Shown one piece after another: positions 1 to 10,965 of a DNA stretch of 64,000 nucleotides. Every line of letters begins with the position of its first letter. Position 1 is the stretch's first letter. The stretch is from Comamonas sp. BIGb0124 (GTDB lineage: Bacteria; Pseudomonadota; Gammaproteobacteria; Burkholderiales; Burkholderiaceae_C). The translations under genes and the position numbers were made by a program. The notes beneath the pieces were generated by a model. The model was not told where the DNA came from. It worked only from the letters and a program-made list of their open reading frames with translations, and did not search any database. The DNA lies in contig NZ_RJVF01000001.1 in assembly GCF_003752175.1 (NCBI RefSeq), forward strand, positions 62,001-126,000. The letters run 5' to 3'.

Positions 1-52
1 CTGCCCGGCCGGCGCGCGAGCCCGAAACCGTTGCCGCGCGCCGCATGACCCG

Positions 53-73
53 GGCCCGGCCGCACGCCGGGCC
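53..73 (+). terminator. GC-rich hairpin before the amidase, possible terminator
   Basis: An 8-bp perfect stem (GGCCCGGC at 53-60 and GCCGGGCC at 66-73) closes a 5-nt loop and is followed by only three T residues. An open frame from base 1 ends at a TGA at 46-48 just before it, so this may be the end of a gene that starts outside the window. The short T run keeps confidence low. Confidence 0.25.
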
Positions 74-123
74 GCTTTCCGCCTCCCATCCAAAGACGCC
101 AGACAAGAAGAGACACCTGCAAC

Positions 124-1665
124 ATGACCCGCGCAACCACCACCTCCAGCGGCCCTTTGGTCGAACTCTCCGCCGTCGAACTGCGCCGGCTCATCGGCAG
201 CAAGGCCATTTCGCCGGTCGAGCTGCTCGATGCCTGCATCGAGCGCATCGAGGCGGTGAACCCGCTGATCAACGCCGTCACCGCCACCTGCTTCGACCGC
301 GCCCGCACCGAAGCCCAGGCGGCCGAACGCGCGGTGCTGGCCGGTGAACCGCTGGGCCTGCTGCACGGCCTGCCGCTGGGCGTGAAGGATCTGGAACCCA
401 CGGCGGGACTGCTGACCACCTGGGGTTCGCCGATCTACCGCGACCATGTGCCCAGCGAGGACATCGAACTCGTGGCCCGCCTGCGCCGTGCCGGTGCCAT
501 CGTGGCCGGCAAGACCAACGTGCCGGAAATGGGTGCCGGGGCCAACTCGCGCAACCCGGTGTGGGGCGCCACGGGCAATCCCTTCGACAACAACCTCAAT
601 GCCGGCGGTTCGTCGGGCGGCTCGGCGGCTGCCCTGGCCAGCGACATGCTGCCGGTCTGCACCGGCTCGGACACCGGCGGCTCGCTGCGCATCCCGGCCG
701 CCAAATGCGGCGTCGTCGGTTTCCGGCCCTCGCCCGGCGTGGTGCCCAGCGTGCGCAAGCTGCTGGGCTGGACACCGATCTCGGTGGTCGGGCCGATGGG
801 CCGCACCGTCGAGGATGCCTGCCTGCAACTGGCCGCCAGCGCCGGCATGCATGCGGGCGATCCGCTGAGTTACCCGCTCGATGCCCTGTCCTTTCTGACA
901 CCCGCCCGCACCGACCTGAGCCGCCTGCGCGTGGCCTGGACGGACGATTTCGGCGTCTGCGCGGTCGATCAGGGCATCCGCACCACCTTCCGCAACAAGA
1001 TCAAGGCCATGCGGCATCTGTTCGCGCGTTGCGACGAAGTCCAGTTCGATCTGGGCGATGCGCACCGCTGCTTCGATGTGCTGCGCGCCGAATCCTTCGT
1101 GGCCGGCATGCAATCGGCCTACGAGCGCGATCCCGCAAGCCTGGGCCCGAATCCCCGCGCCAACTACGAGATGGGCGCCCGGATGAGCCTGCTCGATTCC
1201 GCCTGGGCACAGGCCGAGCAGACCCGCCTGATCCATCGTTTTCAGGAAACCTTCGCCGAGTACGACCTGGTGCTCTCGCCCACCACGCCGGTCTCGCCTT
1301 TCCCGTGGACGCAGCCGCACGCCGACACCATCAACGGCGAGCAGCAGGCCAACTACTACCGCTGGCTGGCACTGACGTATGTCGTCACGCTGACCACGCA
1401 TCCCGCCCTCTCGCTGCCCTGCGGCACCGACCATGCGGGCATGCCGTTCGGCCTGCAGGTGGTGGGCGGTTTCCGCCGCGACCACGAAGTGCTGGGTGCC
1501 GCGCATGCGATGGAACAGGCCTTTGCCGGCCATGCCGAACTGCGGCGCCCGCGTCCCGACCTGAGCCGGCTGCGCCCCGCCGTGCCGGCACTGCACTCGA
1601 TCGTGACCGCACCGCCCGTGTTCGATGCGCGGCAAGCGGGCTCGAGCACGGTCTCGGTCGTCTGA
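124..1665 (+). CDS. Amidase, amidase-signature family
   Basis: A 513-residue amidase-signature hydrolase, the usual family length (about 450-520). It should hydrolyse a carboxamide or acyl-amide bond in the cytoplasm; the substrate is unknown. The Ser-cisSer-Lys triad is visible: Lys88 in LPLGVKDLEP, cis-Ser163 in the GGSSGGS loop, and nucleophile Ser187 in GSDTGGSLRIPA, 24 residues after Ser163 as in GatA and FAAH. No signal peptide is seen. The ATG at 124 fits the family N-terminus. It stands alone, without gatB or gatC, so it is a free-standing amidase rather than the tRNA amidotransferase subunit. The last 40 residues are poorly conserved in character. A second member of the family lies at 45.1 kb. 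Confidence 0.9.
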   Translation: MTRATTTSSGPLVELSAVELRRLIGSKAISPVELLDACIERIEAVNPLINAVTATCFDRARTEAQAAERAVLAGEPLGLLHGLPLGVKDLEPTAGLLTTWGSPIYRDHVPSEDIELVARLRRAGAIVAGKTNVPEMGAGANSRNPVWGATGNPFDNNLNAGGSSGGSAAALASDMLPVCTGSDTGGSLRIPAAKCGVVGFRPSPGVVPSVRKLLGWTPISVVGPMGRTVEDACLQLAASAGMHAGDPLSYPLDALSFLTPARTDLSRLRVAWTDDFGVCAVDQGIRTTFRNKIKAMRHLFARCDEVQFDLGDAHRCFDVLRAESFVAGMQSAYERDPASLGPNPRANYEMGARMSLLDSAWAQAEQTRLIHRFQETFAEYDLVLSPTTPVSPFPWTQPHADTINGEQQANYYRWLALTYVVTLTTHPALSLPCGTDHAGMPFGLQVVGGFRRDHEVLGAAHAMEQAFAGHAELRRPRPDLSRLRPAVPALHSIVTAPPVFDARQAGSSTVSVV

Positions 1666-1801
1666 AGCCCCGAACGAGGACCGCCCCCGGCGAGCCTGAC
1701 GGGACCATGCCGGGGTCTCGGGCTGCCTCGCCGACCGGGTCCAGGCTCGGCAGGCTCCCGCTCGATGCCGCAGTCGATCCGGACGCCCGCTTCTAATATC
1801 A

Positions 1802-1814
1802 GTTATCGTATGAC
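1802..1814. promoter_or_regulatory. Candidate operator in the amidase-udh gap
   Basis: The 313-bp gap 1666-1978 holds no gene. Within it, GTTATCGTATGAC is an imperfect palindrome of the form GT-AT-N3-AT-AC, similar in general shape to GntR/FCD sites found near uronate catabolism genes. Just downstream, TCAAG at 1824-1828 and CTTGA at 1832-1836 form a second small inverted repeat. The local AT-richness (about 1795-1960) is consistent with the udh promoter. Assignment to a regulator is inference. Confidence 0.3.
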
Positions 1815-1978
1815 ATCTTCGCATCAAGGTACTTGACCCCCGGTACAACGGCTTTGTCACTCAAGGGTTTAGGCGTTATCCCTAATCGCTTGGACCGATC
1901 GGCCAGTTACATTTGCCCGGCAAGTACGACAACTGACGATTCGTCGCAGCGTTATTTCAACTAGCACAAGCCGGCTAC

Positions 1979-2809
1979 ATGTCCTCCGACCAAAAACTGC
2001 ATCCCACTCCCATCCGTTTCAAACGACTGCTGCTCACCGGCGCAGCCGGCGGCCTCGGCTCCGAACTGCGCAAGCGCCTGCACCGCTACTGCGATGTGCT
2101 GCGCATCTCCGACCTGGCAGGTCTCGAGGCCGAAGCCGGCCACGAAGAGGTGCAGCTCGTGCGCCTGGAGGATGCGGCCGCCGTGCACAGCCTGGTCGAA
2201 GGCGTCGACGCCGTCATCCACCTGGGCGGGGTCTCGACCGAACAGCCCTGGGACCCGATCCTGCAAGGCAATATCGTCGGCACCTACAACCTGTACGAAG
2301 CCCTGCGCAAGCACGGCGTCAAACGTGTGGTCTTCGCCAGCTCCAATCACGTCACCGGCTTCTATCGCCAGGACGAAGTCGTGAGCCCCAGCGAACCCAT
2401 GCGCCCCGACGGGCTGTACGGCTTGTCGAAGGCTTTCGGTGAAAGCCTGTCGCGCCTGTACTTCGATCGCTACGGCATCGAAACCGCCTGCGTGCGCATC
2501 GGTTCGTCGTTCCCCGAGCCCCGCAACCGCCGCATGCTCGCCACCTGGATGAGCTACGACGACCTCGAGCGCCTGGTGATTGCCGCGCTGACGACGCCGG
2601 TACTCGGCCACACCGTGATGTACGGCATGGGCGACAACACCACCACCTGGTGGGACAACACCAGCGCGCGCCATGTGGGCTACCGCCCCCAGGACAGCTC
2701 GGAACAGTTCCGGGCCAAGGTCGAAGCCGCCGATCCCAGGCCCGATCTGTCCGATCCGGCCAATATCTATCAGGGCGGACCGTTTGTCCGCACCGGCCCG
2801 TTCGACTGA
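1979..2809 (+). CDS. udh: Uronate dehydrogenase (NAD-dependent, SDR family)
   Basis: A 276-residue extended SDR/epimerase-fold protein that would oxidise galacturonate or glucuronate to the aldarolactone with NAD+, the first step of the oxidative uronate pathway. The Rossmann motif TGAAGGLG is at residues 20-27. The segments FASSNHVTGFY, RPDGLYGLSKAFGE (Tyr-x3-Lys pair) and VRIGSSFPEPRNRRMLATW match the pattern of characterised Pseudomonas and Agrobacterium uronate dehydrogenases, as does a WWDN segment near the C-terminus. The length suits the family (265-280). No other uronate gene adjoins it: dnaG follows after 185 bp. The specific function is a family-level call; a related sugar-nucleotide epimerase is the alternative but less likely. 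Confidence 0.8.
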   Translation: MSSDQKLHPTPIRFKRLLLTGAAGGLGSELRKRLHRYCDVLRISDLAGLEAEAGHEEVQLVRLEDAAAVHSLVEGVDAVIHLGGVSTEQPWDPILQGNIVGTYNLYEALRKHGVKRVVFASSNHVTGFYRQDEVVSPSEPMRPDGLYGLSKAFGESLSRLYFDRYGIETACVRIGSSFPEPRNRRMLATWMSYDDLERLVIAALTTPVLGHTVMYGMGDNTTTWWDNTSARHVGYRPQDSSEQFRAKVEAADPRPDLSDPANIYQGGPFVRTGPFD

Positions 2810-2994
2810 AGCCCCCGGTCCGCAGATGGCCCTGGCCGCCACGAGCGGCCGGCCGGCGGCGATAATAGGCGCTTTCCCCAACCGTTGAACTGCGCTGCGC
2901 GCCCGCCTCCCGCGGCGGCGCGGAGCATGGCGCCCGCTGGCCTTTCTGCCGGCACGACGCGCACTGTGCAGGCAAACGCCGAAGTATCGATCCC

Positions 2995-5043
2995 GTGGCC
3001 ATCCCTTCTTCCTTCATCCAGGACCTGCTCTCCCGCGTCGACATCGTGGACGTGGTGGGCCAACATGTCCAGCTGAAGAAAGGCGGCGCCAATTACATGG
3101 GGCTGTGCCCTTTCCACGGCGAGAAATCGCCGTCGTTCAGTGTCAGCCCGACCAAGCAGTTCTATCACTGCTTCGGCTGCGGCGCCAACGGCGACGCCAT
3201 CAAGTTCCTGATGGAGCACACCGGTGAAACCTTCGTCGAGGCCGTGCACGATCTGGCCGGCCAGTTCGGCCTTCAGGTGCCCGACGACGACAGCAGCCCC
3301 GAGGAGCGCGCCCGCGCCGCGGCCCGCCGCGAAAAACAGGCCACGCTCAGCGACGTGCTGGCCCAGGCGGCACAGGCCTACCGGCAGCACCTGCGCACGG
3401 CGCCCACGGCGATCGCCTACCTGAAGCGGCGCGGACTCTCGGGCGACATCGCGCGCACCTTCGGACTCGGTTATGCCCCCGAAGGCTGGCGCAGCCTGGC
3501 CAGCGTGTTCCCCGACTACGCCGACCCCCTGCTGGCCGAAAGCGGCCTGGTCATCCTGCGCGAGGAAGAAGGCCAGGAAGAAAAGCGCTACGACCGCTTC
3601 CGCGACCGCATCATGTTCCCCATCCGCAATGTGAAGGGCGACGTGATCGGCTTTGGCGGCCGGGTCATGGACAAGGGCGAGCCCAAATACCTGAACTCGC
3701 CCGAGACACCCGTCTTCAGCAAGGGGCACGAACTCTACGGGCTGTTCGAGGCCCGCAACGCCATCCACAACCTGGGTTATGCCCTGGTCACCGAAGGCTA
3801 CATGGACGTCGTGGCCCTCGCCCAGTTGGGCTTCGCCAATGCGGTGGCCACGCTGGGCACGGCCTGCACGCCCGACCACGTGCGTTTGCTGATGCGCTTC
3901 ACCGACAACGTCGTCTTCAGCTTCGACGGCGACGGCGCCGGCCGCCGCGCGGCCCGCAAGGCCCTGGATGCCGCCCTGCCCTGGGCCAGCGACACCCGCA
4001 GCATCAAGTTCCTGTTCCTGCCGGCCGAACATGATCCGGACAGCTACATCCGTGCCTTTGGCCACGAGGCCTTTGCGGTGGCGGTGGGCGAAGCCGTACC
4101 CCTCAGCCGTTTCCTGATCGACAGCGCCCGCGAGAGCTGCGACCTGAGTACGGCCGAAGGGCGCGCACGGCTGGCCAGCCACGCCCAGCCCCTGTGGAAC
4201 GCCCTGCCCGACGGCGCCTTCAAGCGCCAGCTCCTCAACGAGTTCTCCGGCCTCATCCAGTTGCCCGACGGCGAACTCCAGAAGCTGTGGCAGGCGGCCG
4301 CGCTCAAGCCGGGCGGAGCCGGCGCAGGGACGGCGCCCCACCGTGGCGGCTTCACCCCGTCGGGCGACCCAGGCGGCTACGCCCATCCGGCCGACGACAG
4401 CCTGGCCGGACTGGAGGCCATGGGCGCCTATGGCGAGCCCCTGGGCTCGTCCATGCCGCCGCCGGGCGGCGGCGGCGGTAGCTGGCGTCGCCAAGGCCAG
4501 GGCCATGGAAACGGCAGCGGCAGCGGCGAATGGCGCAGCAAGAAACCCTGGAACGGCCGGGGCGGACGCGACGAGCCCGATCTGGGTGCGCGGCTGCCAC
4601 GGCAGAAACCGGTCTCCAGAGAGGACCAGGCCGTGCGCCTGCTGCTGGGCGACATGGCTTACTGGGACCACCTGGGCCCGGAAGAGCGCAGCATGCTGTC
4701 CGGCCTGCCGGCCCCGCACGGCACGCTGTTCGTCTGGCTCGAAGAACAGCTCCACGAATTCGGCGCGCAACCCTGGGCTGCGCTGCAGGCGGCCTTGGCC
4801 GAACAACCGTTCGGCGAACAGGTCCTGCGCCTCATGGGCAGCCTGCCCACCGTCGACGATGCGCCGCCGGAAGAACTCCGCCGTGAATTGCAGGGCGTGA
4901 TCAATCGCATCCTCGACGACCAGCTCAAGCTCCAGGAAAGCCTGGCACTGGCCGCGGTGCCCACCGATCCCGAGGCACTGGAACGCTATCGCTCGCTGGC
5001 AAGCCGGCGCAAAGCCCTTCAAGCCCGCATGAAATCCTTCTGA
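2995..5043 (+). CDS. dnaG: DNA primase DnaG
   Basis: Primase that lays RNA primers at the replication fork and binds the DnaB helicase through its C-terminus. The start is a GTG; the following AIPSSFIQDLLSRVDIVDVV matches the conserved DnaG N-terminus. The CHC2 zinc finger uses Cys38, His41, Cys59 and Cys62. The TOPRIM core has the acidic EGYMD motif near residue 268 and the FSFDGDGAG motif near 310. At 682 residues it is longer than E. coli DnaG (581) because of a Gly/Pro/Ser-rich linker of roughly 110 residues (about 437-545) between the polymerase core and the helicase-binding domain. rpoD follows after 519 bp. In many proteobacteria rpsU lies upstream; here udh does instead. Confidence 0.97.
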   Translation: MAIPSSFIQDLLSRVDIVDVVGQHVQLKKGGANYMGLCPFHGEKSPSFSVSPTKQFYHCFGCGANGDAIKFLMEHTGETFVEAVHDLAGQFGLQVPDDDSSPEERARAAARREKQATLSDVLAQAAQAYRQHLRTAPTAIAYLKRRGLSGDIARTFGLGYAPEGWRSLASVFPDYADPLLAESGLVILREEEGQEEKRYDRFRDRIMFPIRNVKGDVIGFGGRVMDKGEPKYLNSPETPVFSKGHELYGLFEARNAIHNLGYALVTEGYMDVVALAQLGFANAVATLGTACTPDHVRLLMRFTDNVVFSFDGDGAGRRAARKALDAALPWASDTRSIKFLFLPAEHDPDSYIRAFGHEAFAVAVGEAVPLSRFLIDSARESCDLSTAEGRARLASHAQPLWNALPDGAFKRQLLNEFSGLIQLPDGELQKLWQAAALKPGGAGAGTAPHRGGFTPSGDPGGYAHPADDSLAGLEAMGAYGEPLGSSMPPPGGGGGSWRRQGQGHGNGSGSGEWRSKKPWNGRGGRDEPDLGARLPRQKPVSREDQAVRLLLGDMAYWDHLGPEERSMLSGLPAPHGTLFVWLEEQLHEFGAQPWAALQAALAEQPFGEQVLRLMGSLPTVDDAPPEELRRELQGVINRILDDQLKLQESLALAAVPTDPEALERYRSLASRRKALQARMKSF

Positions 5044-5159
5044 TCGGCGGCTTTCGCCTCATCAATTTTCAGAGCACGATACAGAGCGACAACCACGCCG
5101 AAGGTGCTTTCCGTCTGGGCACACCCTGAACACCCAGGGCGATTCCAGTTCAGAAATGC

Positions 5160-5177
5160 TTGTCAAGTACTTGACAA
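5160..5177. promoter_or_regulatory. Perfect 18-bp palindrome upstream of rpoD
   Basis: TTGTCAAGTACTTGACAA is fully self-complementary and lies about 400 bp before the rpoD start, just upstream of a TATAAT box at 5208-5213. A perfect 18-bp palindrome in a promoter region is a good candidate for a dimeric repressor or activator site. Its TCAAG/CTTGA half-sites also occur at 1824-1836 with one more spacer base. No cognate regulator can be named. Confidence 0.4.
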
Positions 5178-5207
5178 CGAATATTTATTCGGGGGTCGTT
5201 TTCCGGG

Positions 5208-5213
5208 TATAAT
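5208..5213 (+). promoter_or_regulatory. Consensus -10 box, probable rpoD promoter
   Basis: A perfect TATAAT lies in the AT-richer part of the 519-bp dnaG-rpoD gap. At 17-bp spacing the -35 hexamer would be TTATTC, a weak match; the TTGACA at 5171-5176 is 31 bp away and too distant to pair with it. The remaining gap down to 5562 would be a leader of about 340 nt. No gene is visible in it. Confidence 0.4.
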
Positions 5214-5562
5214 CCACCTGTTTTCTGGCAAGAGCGACAGCAGCACCTCCGGCCCCAGCCCTCGCAACGAACTTGCGACCGATCGTCACGGATTGGGCTA
5301 CCTTACCCGCAAGGACTGCACTCCAAATGTTCGCCCACCCATCTTGCCTGCGGCAGACCTGTGTTTTCCCCAGGGCATGGTTCGTCTTGAACGACCGTGT
5401 TTTGCCGCCATATCTGTTTTGATGTCGTGAGTTCGCGTGTCGTGTGCACAGCCCTTCCGGTTGTGCATGACCCCGCGTTGTGGTTGTCTGCCCTTGCGTC
5501 CGGATTGTCCGGATGCCTGTGCCGGCGTCGCGTGTTTGTTGTTTCATCGGAGAGGTCAGTCC

Positions 5563-8031
<2,469 letters not shown>

Positions 8032-8093
8032 TCGACCGATCGCCGCCCTGGACGCCGGAATCTCGCGGCGCCCGGGGCGCACAAGACGACAGC

Positions 8094-8128
8094 AAGCCCG
8101 TCACACCCCCGTGTGGCGGGCTTTTTTT
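8094..8128 (+). terminator. rpoD intrinsic terminator
   Basis: AAGCCCG and CACAC at 8094-8106 pair with GTGTG and CGGGCTT at 8111-8123, with one internal T-G mismatch and a CCCC loop, followed by a run of T residues to 8128. It lies 63 bp after the rpoD stop. Confidence 0.9.
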
Positions 8129-8213
8129 GCGGCCGGAGGTGCGTGGTACGCTGTATGTCACTGAAACGGCGTCGGCTTCGGCGCCATGCCGAACGGCCCC
8201 CGCAGGAAAGCCC

Positions 8214-8612
8214 ATGACCTACGCCTCCCCCCCCTCCCCGCTCAGCGACGCCCTGGTCCAGGATGCAGAAGACCAGTTGCGCACGGCTCTTCTGCAGTCC
8301 GATGTCGAGGCGCTGGAACGTCTGTTTTCGCCGATGCTGGTGTTCGTGAACCACCTGGGGCAGCGGCTGACGCGCGAGGACACGCTGGCCATCCACCGAT
8401 CGGACCGTATCCGCATCGACAGCCTGCTGCCGTCGGACGCGGTGGTGCGTGTGGCGGGCGAAGTGGGGGTGGTCTCGGTCCGCACCCACATCAACGGCGT
8501 GTACAACGAGCAGGAGACGGCCGGCGACTACCGCTTCATGCGGGTGTGGCGCCTGGCAGAGGGCGGAGCGCTGCAGCTGATCGCCGCGCAGGCGACGCCG
8601 GCGGCCGACTGA
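8214..8612 (+). CDS. NTF2-like (DUF4440-type) small protein
   Basis: A 132-residue protein whose ATG follows an AGGAAAG ribosome site. The pattern of an N-terminal helix (QDAEDQLRTALLQSDVEALERLF), a strand with LVFVNHLGQRLTREDTLAIH, and closing strands (RFMRVWRLAEGGALQLIAAQ) is that of the SnoaL/NTF2-like cone-barrel fold, often annotated DUF4440. Such proteins are small enzymes or ligand binders; nothing here indicates which. It stands alone between the rpoD terminator and the convergent cbpA gene, 42 bp away. Confidence 0.75.
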   Translation: MTYASPPSPLSDALVQDAEDQLRTALLQSDVEALERLFSPMLVFVNHLGQRLTREDTLAIHRSDRIRIDSLLPSDAVVRVAGEVGVVSVRTHINGVYNEQETAGDYRFMRVWRLAEGGALQLIAAQATPAAD

Positions 8613-8654
8613 GCCCCGGCGCACCGGCCGGTACGGCGGGCTGCATGCCGGGTT

Positions 8655-9599
8655 TCAGCCCCGGGGCCTGAAGCCGGCGAACCGTTCGGCCATGCCGCTG
8701 TAGAAGGCCCGGGCCTCTTCGGTGTCGGCTGCCGGCACGGCAACCTGCAAAGCCAGGTAGTAATCGCCCGCCGCCGGCTGGCCAGGCAGCCCACGGCCCT
8801 TCAGGCGCAGCTTGCGTCCGGTGGACGAACCCGCCGGTACCGTGACCGTCAGTTCGCCAGCCAGGGTGTGCAGGGTGATTTCACCGCCGAGCGCGGCTTC
8901 CCATGGCGTGACAGGCACGAACTGCGTGATGTCTCTGCCGTCGATCTGGTAACGGGCGTCGGGACGGAAAGCGACCTCGAGCAGCAGGTCGCCGGCCGGC
9001 CCGCCATGGGCGCCCGGCTGCCCGTAACCCGCCAGGCGGATGCGCTGGCCCGCCCGGATGCCCTTGGGGATGGTGACTTCGATCTGCCGCGAAGTGCCAT
9101 GGGCGCCCCCGCTGAGCGTGATGGTCTTGGCCACACCGGCATAGGCGTCGCCGAGGTCGATTTCCAGCCGGGCCTCGCTGTCTTCGCCGCGCGTGGCCCG
9201 GGCCCGCCGGGACTGGCCGCCGAAGCCGGCGCCGCCCATGCCGTCGAAACCACGGGCTCCGCCCTGCTGTCCGAACATGCTGGCAAAAAAATCGCTGAAG
9301 TGTTCGCCGCCCTGCATGCCCTCGGCACCGAAGCCCTGGCGTCCGCCCCAGCCCGGCGGGGGCCTGAAGCCGCCGCCCTGCATGCCATCCGGCCCCAGTG
9401 CGTCGTAGGCCGCCCTTTTCTCGGCATCGGACAGCACGGTGTGGGCCTCGTTGATGGCGCTCATCTTTTCGGCAGCACCTGCGGCGGTGTTGCGATCCGG
9501 GTGGTACTGCCGGGCCAGCTTGCGGTAGGCGGTCTTGATCGCATCGGCGTCGGCCGTGCGGGGGACCCCCAGTGTCTTGTAATAGTCCTTGAAATCCAT
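8655..9599 (-). CDS. cbpA: CbpA-type DnaJ-family co-chaperone
   Basis: A 314-residue class II J-protein that would stimulate DnaK ATPase and, as CbpA homologues do, may bind curved DNA. The J-domain spans residues 1-70 with the catalytic HPD at 33-35. A Gly/Phe/Met-rich linker (about 75-135, several GG and MQGG turns) follows, then the two beta-barrel substrate-binding domains (about 140-305). The DnaJ zinc-finger Cys repeats are absent, which separates it from DnaJ. The usual partner gene cbpM is not next to it: lrgB lies upstream on the same strand after a 149-bp gap. Confidence 0.88.
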   Translation of the reverse strand: MDFKDYYKTLGVPRTADADAIKTAYRKLARQYHPDRNTAAGAAEKMSAINEAHTVLSDAEKRAAYDALGPDGMQGGGFRPPPGWGGRQGFGAEGMQGGEHFSDFFASMFGQQGGARGFDGMGGAGFGGQSRRARATRGEDSEARLEIDLGDAYAGVAKTITLSGGAHGTSRQIEVTIPKGIRAGQRIRLAGYGQPGAHGGPAGDLLLEVAFRPDARYQIDGRDITQFVPVTPWEAALGGEITLHTLAGELTVTVPAGSSTGRKLRLKGRGLPGQPAAGDYYLALQVAVPAADTEEARAFYSGMAERFAGFRPRG

Positions 9600-9748
9600 A
9601 TGCCCAAACTCCTTGGAGCCGCGACTGTACGCCGTGGCCGTTCATGGAGAACGAGATGGGGGCGTGACGCGTGGAATCAATATGTAACAAGCCGGTCGAA
9701 GCCCATGAAGCATTGCGCCGGCCAGGGGTGCCGCTGAGGCGAAGCGAC

Positions 9749-10438
9749 TCAGCCGATCCAGTAGCTCACCACCGGCATGAGTGCAAGATTGAGCAGGCCG
9801 GCCAGCACCATCACCAGGCCGGCCACGGTGCCCTCCTGCTCGCCGATCTCCCGGGCTCGGGCCACGCCGGCCGCGTGGGCGCCCATGCCGAACAGGGCGC
9901 CGCGTGCAATGCCCGAGCGCAGCCGCAGGTAACGCAGCAGGCCGCTGCCCATGGCCGCGCCGCAGACGCCGGTGACGATCACGAAAGCGGCGGTGAGATC
10001 GGGCAAGCCGCCCAGGCGGCCCGAGACGGTGACGGCAAACGGCGTGGTCACCGAACGCGGCATGAGGCTGCGTTGCAGCTCGGGCGACAGCGCCAGGCCA
10101 CGCGCCAGCAGCCAGGCGCTGAACAGCGAAATCGCGCTGCCGACCAGGGCCCCCAGCAGCAGCACGAACCAGTAGCGGCGAAGCAAGGCCCGCTGCTCGA
10201 AGATGGGCACGGCAAATGCCACCGTGACCGGTCCGAGCATGACGATCAGCCAGTGCGTGCCGCCAATGTAGTCACGGTAGCCGACATGGAAAACCAGCAT
10301 CACGGTGAGCAGCAGCAGCGGGGCCAGCACCAGGGGCGAGCTCCACCAGCGCGGCCAACGCAGGTAGACCCGCCTGACGGCGTAGTAGACCGTGAGCGTG
10401 AGCGCAGACCAGCCGAGCGTGGCCCACTCAAGCGCCAC
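9749..10438 (-). CDS. lrgB: LrgB/CidB-family membrane protein
   Basis: A 229-residue polytopic inner-membrane protein of the LrgB/CidB/YohK family, which with LrgA-type partners is tied to murein hydrolase control, cell lysis, and export of small carboxylates in different bacteria. The family motif RSVTTPFAVTVSGRLGG followed by VIVTGVCGAAMG and GALFGMGAHAAGVARA is present. I chose a GTG start (cac at 10436-10438 on the plus strand), with GGAG 7 bases upstream, because it gives the family length. The same frame is open further back, but that part lies inside lrgA and looks like a shadow. The start overlaps the end of lrgA by 11 bases, a sign of translational coupling. Confidence 0.85.
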   Translation of the reverse strand: MALEWATLGWSALTLTVYYAVRRVYLRWPRWWSSPLVLAPLLLLTVMLVFHVGYRDYIGGTHWLIVMLGPVTVAFAVPIFEQRALLRRYWFVLLLGALVGSAISLFSAWLLARGLALSPELQRSLMPRSVTTPFAVTVSGRLGGLPDLTAAFVIVTGVCGAAMGSGLLRYLRLRSGIARGALFGMGAHAAGVARAREIGEQEGTVAGLVMVLAGLLNLALMPVVSYWIG

Positions 10439-10889
10439 GATGTGCTCCGGATTGGCGGCGCCGGGCCACGACGCCGCGCCGGCGGCTCCAGCGCAAGCAC
10501 CATTCGATGGTGAGCGCCGTGCTGGCCATGACGAGCAGCGTGCCCACCACGATGGCGGCAAACAGCTTGAGCCCGACCCAGCCCAGCAGCTCGCGGTGAT
10601 CGAGCACCACCAGCACGGCCGGAATGAAGAACAGCAGCATGTGGGTGAGCAGCCAGGCGGCACCCAGGCGGACCTGATCCACGCGGACGAGGCCGGCACG
10701 CAAGGCCAGCCAAAGCGTCGCCATGCCGGTGACACCCGCCAGTTGAGGCCAGCCCACCAGCGTGGAAGCGGCGAGACCCAGCAACCAGAATCCCGTCACG
10801 CCCACCAACTGCCGGGCGCAGCGCAGTGCTGGATGCTGCCAGCTACGGGTCAACACCGATTGACGGGGGATATGGGGAATGTCGCTCAT
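10428..10889 (-). CDS. lrgA: LrgA/CidA-family holin-like membrane protein
   Basis: A 153-residue protein with four predicted membrane segments, matching CidA/LrgA. It reads PQLAGVTGMATLWLALRAGLVRVDQVRLGAAWLLTHMLLFFIPAVL, where the pattern of a helix followed by LLFFIPA is characteristic. It is the first gene of a two-gene unit with lrgB, whose start lies inside its end. A LysR gene diverges from it across 76 bp and is the likely regulator. The Arg-rich C-terminus is cytosolic. Confidence 0.85.
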   Translation of the reverse strand: MSDIPHIPRQSVLTRSWQHPALRCARQLVGVTGFWLLGLAASTLVGWPQLAGVTGMATLWLALRAGLVRVDQVRLGAAWLLTHMLLFFIPAVLVVLDHRELLGWVGLKLFAAIVVGTLLVMASTALTIEWCLRWSRRRGVVARRRQSGAHRGA

Positions 10890-10914
10890 GGACGGACGAT
10901 ACGCCTGTAGAAGA

Positions 10915-10940
10915 CATTCTCAAAGCGAATCTTTAGAATG
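10915..10940. promoter_or_regulatory. Putative LysR-type operator between lrgAB and its regulator
   Basis: CATTCT at 10915-10920 and AGAATG at 10935-10940 form an inverted repeat with a 14-bp spacer in the 76-bp divergent gap; a further GCATTC starts at 10945. The palindromic, AT-rich character and position fit a LysR-type binding region controlling both directions. Confidence 0.5.
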
Positions 10941-10965
10941 ACAGGCATTCCATAAAAGAATAGTC

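Noticed and set aside
2770-5022. A 750-residue minus-strand frame over dnaG
   Set aside because: Shadow of dnaG: composition is biased (Ala/Gly/Gln/Val) and no start or motif supports it.
5171-5213. TTGACA (5171-5176) and TATAAT (5208-5213) as one sigma-70 promoter
   Set aside because: The spacer is 31 bp, far beyond the accepted 15-19; I report only the -10 box and the palindrome.
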